From: Acidimicrobiia bacterium
Lineage (GTDB): Bacteria > Actinomycetota > Acidimicrobiia > IMCC26256 > PALSA-555
Assembly: GCA_022865365.1 (NCBI GenBank)
Contig: JALHSW010000625.1
Location: 1 to 15,991, forward strand
Direction of reading: 5' to 3'
Length of the DNA: 15,991 bases
The notes under the pieces were generated by a model, which saw only the letters and a list, made by a program, of their open reading frames with translations, searched no databases and was not told where the DNA came from. Below, piece after piece: positions 14,233-15,991 of the stretch; within the stretch, counting starts at the first letter, position 1; each line of letters starts with the position of its first letter. Made by a program: the position numbers and the translations under genes.

Positions 14233-15400
14233 AGGAGCGGGGGAGGCCGAGGACTCGTTGGGCGATGATGTTCTTGTTCACCTGGGTCGTCCCCCCGGCG
14301 ATCGTGTACGACCGCATCGCCACGCGGTCCCGGCCCCACGCCCCCGAGTTCGCGTCCGGCCCGAGCACGTCGCCTGCCACCTCACCCACGTGTTGCGACG
14401 TCTCGCTCCACACCAGCTTCGCAAGGCTGGCCTCCGGCCCGAGCTCGCGCCCGTGGATCGCCCCTGAGATCGCCCGGTCGGCGAGCATCTTCAGGAGCTC
14501 GCCCTCCAGGTACAGCAGCGCGAGCCGCTGGCGCAGTGCGGGCTCGTCGGCGACCATGCGATCTGCGATCCCGGTCCGCGTCGTCTTCGCTTGCTCGAGC
14601 AAGTCACTGATCTTCGAGCGCAACCCGAGGTGCAGCGCGGCAACGCCACCGCGCTCGTTGTTGAGCGTCGTCATCGCGACCCGCCAACCCTCGTTCTCTG
14701 CGCCCAGCAGCGCACTGGCCGGTACGCGCGCGTCCGTGAAGAAGATCTCGTTGAACTCGCTGTCACCGACAATCGTCGTGAGCGGGCGTACCTCGATTCC
14801 CGGCAGCGTCATGTCGACCAACAGGCACGAGATGCCCTTGTGCTTGGGCGCCTCCGTGTCGGTACGCACGAGCAGCTCGCACCAGTTCGCCAGGTGCCCC
14901 AGCGTGTTCCATGTCTTCTGGCCGTTCACGAGGTAGTCGTCGCCGTCTCGAACGGCCGACGTCGTCAGCGACGCGAGGTCGGATCCGGCGTCCGGCTCGG
15001 AGAACCCCTGGCACCAGATGTCATCACCTCGGCGCATGCGCGGCAGCAGCGTCGTCTTCTGCTCGTCGGTGCCGTAGCTCATGATCGACGGTGCGACGTT
15101 TGAGAGCCCAATCAGATTGACGGTGTGCGGCGCGCCCGCGCGGTGCAGCTCTTCGGCGAACACGACCTGCTCCATGACGCTCGCGCCTCGCCCGCCAAGC
15201 TCGACGGGCCATGAGATCGCCGCGAACCCGGCGTCGGCGAGGCTCGCGTTCCACTCCTGGTGCTTCGCGAGCTCGAATGAGCCGAGCGTGCACGCGAAGA
15301 GCGACGGCAGCGACCGGTACTCGTCGGTCCAGTGCTCGTCGAGCCACGCTCGCAACTCGTCCCGGAGCGCTTCGGCCTCAGGCGGGTAGTTGAAGTCCAT
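14231..15400 (-). CDS. acyl-CoA dehydrogenase (second, FadE-type)
   Basis: The frame is open to 15754, but only the part from the ATG at 15400 (389 aa, MDFNYPPEAEALRDELRAWL) reads as a normal acyl-CoA dehydrogenase; the rest is antisense-type shadow of the glutamate-synthase-like gene. Landmarks are WPVELGGRGAS (64-74), the FAD motif FSEPDAGSDLASL (133-145), NGQKTWNT (159-166), and the C-terminal GTTQVNKNIIAQRVLGLPR. The MCAD-type catalytic Glu is absent: SYTIAGGTTQV has A368-G-G where YEGT is usual. LNNERGG (E249) carries a Glu in the helix used as the alternative base in isovaleryl-/long-chain-type enzymes. It oxidises an unknown acyl-CoA to the 2-enoyl-CoA. A weak GAGG precedes the start. 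It converges on the kinase gene over a shared hairpin and lies 74 bp downstream of the glutamate-synthase-like gene on the same strand. Confidence 0.88.
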   Translation of the reverse strand: MDFNYPPEAEALRDELRAWLDEHWTDEYRSLPSLFACTLGSFELAKHQEWNASLADAGFAAISWPVELGGRGASVMEQVVFAEELHRAGAPHTVNLIGLSNVAPSIMSYGTDEQKTTLLPRMRRGDDIWCQGFSEPDAGSDLASLTTSAVRDGDDYLVNGQKTWNTLGHLANWCELLVRTDTEAPKHKGISCLLVDMTLPGIEVRPLTTIVGDSEFNEIFFTDARVPASALLGAENEGWRVAMTTLNNERGGVAALHLGLRSKISDLLEQAKTTRTGIADRMVADEPALRQRLALLYLEGELLKMLADRAISGAIHGRELGPEASLAKLVWSETSQHVGEVAGDVLGPDANSGAWGRDRVAMRSYTIAGGTTQVNKNIIAQRVLGLPRS

Positions 15401-15419
15401 CTGCCTCGCTCGCTCTCTG

Positions 15420-15457
15420 GATCGGGCGCCGGGGCCGCAGGTCGTCCGCTCCCGATC
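15420..15457. repeat. inverted repeat GATCGGG / CCCGATC between two minus-strand genes
   Basis: Seven-base perfect arms (15420-15426 and 15451-15457) are separated by 24 GC-rich bases in the 74-bp gap before the acyl-CoA dehydrogenase gene. It could be a weak terminator for the upstream gene or an operator; no T tract is present. Confidence 0.25.
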
Positions 15458-15474
15458 TCCGAACATCAATGGGG

Positions 15475-15991
15475 CTATGGGATCCCCCAACCGGCCTCGT
15501 AGCCGAACACCTCGCGTGCGGCGCGACTGTCGAAGTGGTCGCCGAGGATCTCGATGTCGTCGAGGGTCACGAGCGCGGGGTGCGCCTTGCCGCACGCCCG
15601 TGAGAGCTGCAACAGCTCCTCGCGTAGTCGCACGATGTAGTTGGCGCAGCGCACTGCCTTGAGCTCGGGGTCGAGGCCCCGGGCGAGCCAGCGCGAGTGG
15701 GTCGTCACGCCGGTCGGGCAGCGGTCCGTGTGACAGCGCTGGGCCTGGATGCACCCGATCGAGAACATGGCTTCGCGTCCGACGTTCACGCCATCACACC
15801 CGAGCGCGAACGCGACGAGCGCAGCATCGGGGAGCCCGAGCTTGCCGGCACCCAGGAAGACGGTCCGATCCGTGAGGCCGGCCTCGGCGAAGATCCGGTA
15901 GACCCGGCTGAATCCGATCTTGAACGGCAACGAGACGTGGTCCGTGAAGGCGAGGGGGCCGGCGCCGGTGCCCCCCTCACCTCCGTCGATC
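15475..15991 (-). CDS. FMN-binding glutamate synthase-family protein, C-terminal part (5' end outside window)
   Basis: The frame is open through the right edge, so the start lies outside; the apparent start near 15930 is internal. The visible 172 residues begin IDGGEGGTGAGPLAFTDHV, the FMN/2-oxoglutarate-site sequence of glutamate synthase large subunits. They continue with VFLGAGKLGLPDAALVAFALG and GCDGVNVGREAMFSIGC. The three cysteines of IGCIQAQRCHTDRCPTG fit the 3Fe-4S cluster ligands. The protein ends about 110 residues after this without a GXGXG (GltB C-terminal) beta-helix domain. It is therefore probably the short stand-alone type (archaeal-like or DUF-type 'glutamate synthase family' oxidoreductase) rather than a full GltB. 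Whether it makes glutamate or acts on another substrate cannot be decided here. Confidence 0.85.
   Translation of the reverse strand, partial: IDGGEGGTGAGPLAFTDHVSLPFKIGFSRVYRIFAEAGLTDRTVFLGAGKLGLPDAALVAFALGCDGVNVGREAMFSIGCIQAQRCHTDRCPTGVTTHSRWLARGLDPELKAVRCANYIVRLREELLQLSRACGKAHPALVTLDDIEILGDHFDSRAAREVFGYEAGWGIP

Noticed and set aside
15401..15754. N-terminal extension of the second acyl-CoA dehydrogenase
   Set aside because: It lies partly over the glutamate-synthase-like gene in another frame and has no acyl-CoA dehydrogenase features; the ATG at 15400 gives the standard N-terminus.

Overview
The window is about 16 kb of dense, very GC-rich bacterial DNA with 16 protein genes, two of them cut by the window edges. 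Codons end mostly in G or C, and GTG and TTG starts are common. There is a lipoprotein with a Thr/Pro-rich tail, and the lipid-type genes (a TLP1-like thiolase, ACAD10/11-like genes) are of kinds typical of high-GC Actinomycetota. The best guess is an actinobacterium, perhaps Acidimicrobiia; no marker gene fixes the taxonomy. I see no rRNA, tRNA, CRISPR, insertion sequence or phage gene. No gene-free stretch exceeds 200 bases; the longest is the divergent spacer 2580-2772.

Left region (1-4336): cell-envelope genes. The end of an SGNH-hydrolase-like protein (+) converges on a large polytopic membrane protein resembling a GT-C glycosyltransferase (-). Divergent from that is an SGNH-type lipoprotein (+), then a cation-dependent O-methyltransferase (+).

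Middle left (4333-6956): a two-gene minus-strand unit encodes a full-length PaaK-like acyl-CoA ligase and, directly downstream, a 221-aa protein. The small protein looks like a shrunken relative of the ligase without its ATP loop and C-terminal lysine domain. Divergent from them is a small protein with a probable PH-like fold.

Middle right (6994-9167): a minus-strand unit of SRPBCC protein, D-2-hydroxyacid dehydrogenase and class II aldolase. The last two overlap by 8 nt.

Right region (9247-14181): a tight plus-strand operon of crotonase, TLP1-type thiolase-like protein, ACAD10/11-like acyl-CoA dehydrogenase and APH/ACAD10-like kinase. Junctions are -1, +17 and -4 nt. Kinase plus dehydrogenase is the gene pair known for degrading 4-hydroxyacyl-CoAs by phosphorylation and phosphate elimination (mammalian ACAD10/11, Pseudomonas levulinate LvaA/LvaC), so the operon may degrade hydroxylated or keto acids; this is inference. 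It ends at a long inverted repeat shared with a convergent second acyl-CoA dehydrogenase (14231-15400, -). A glutamate-synthase-family gene (-) runs off the right edge.

Two TGAC-N6-GTCA palindromes, one between the divergent right-hand operons (9197-9214) and one inside the aldolase unit (8651-8664), suggest a shared regulator.
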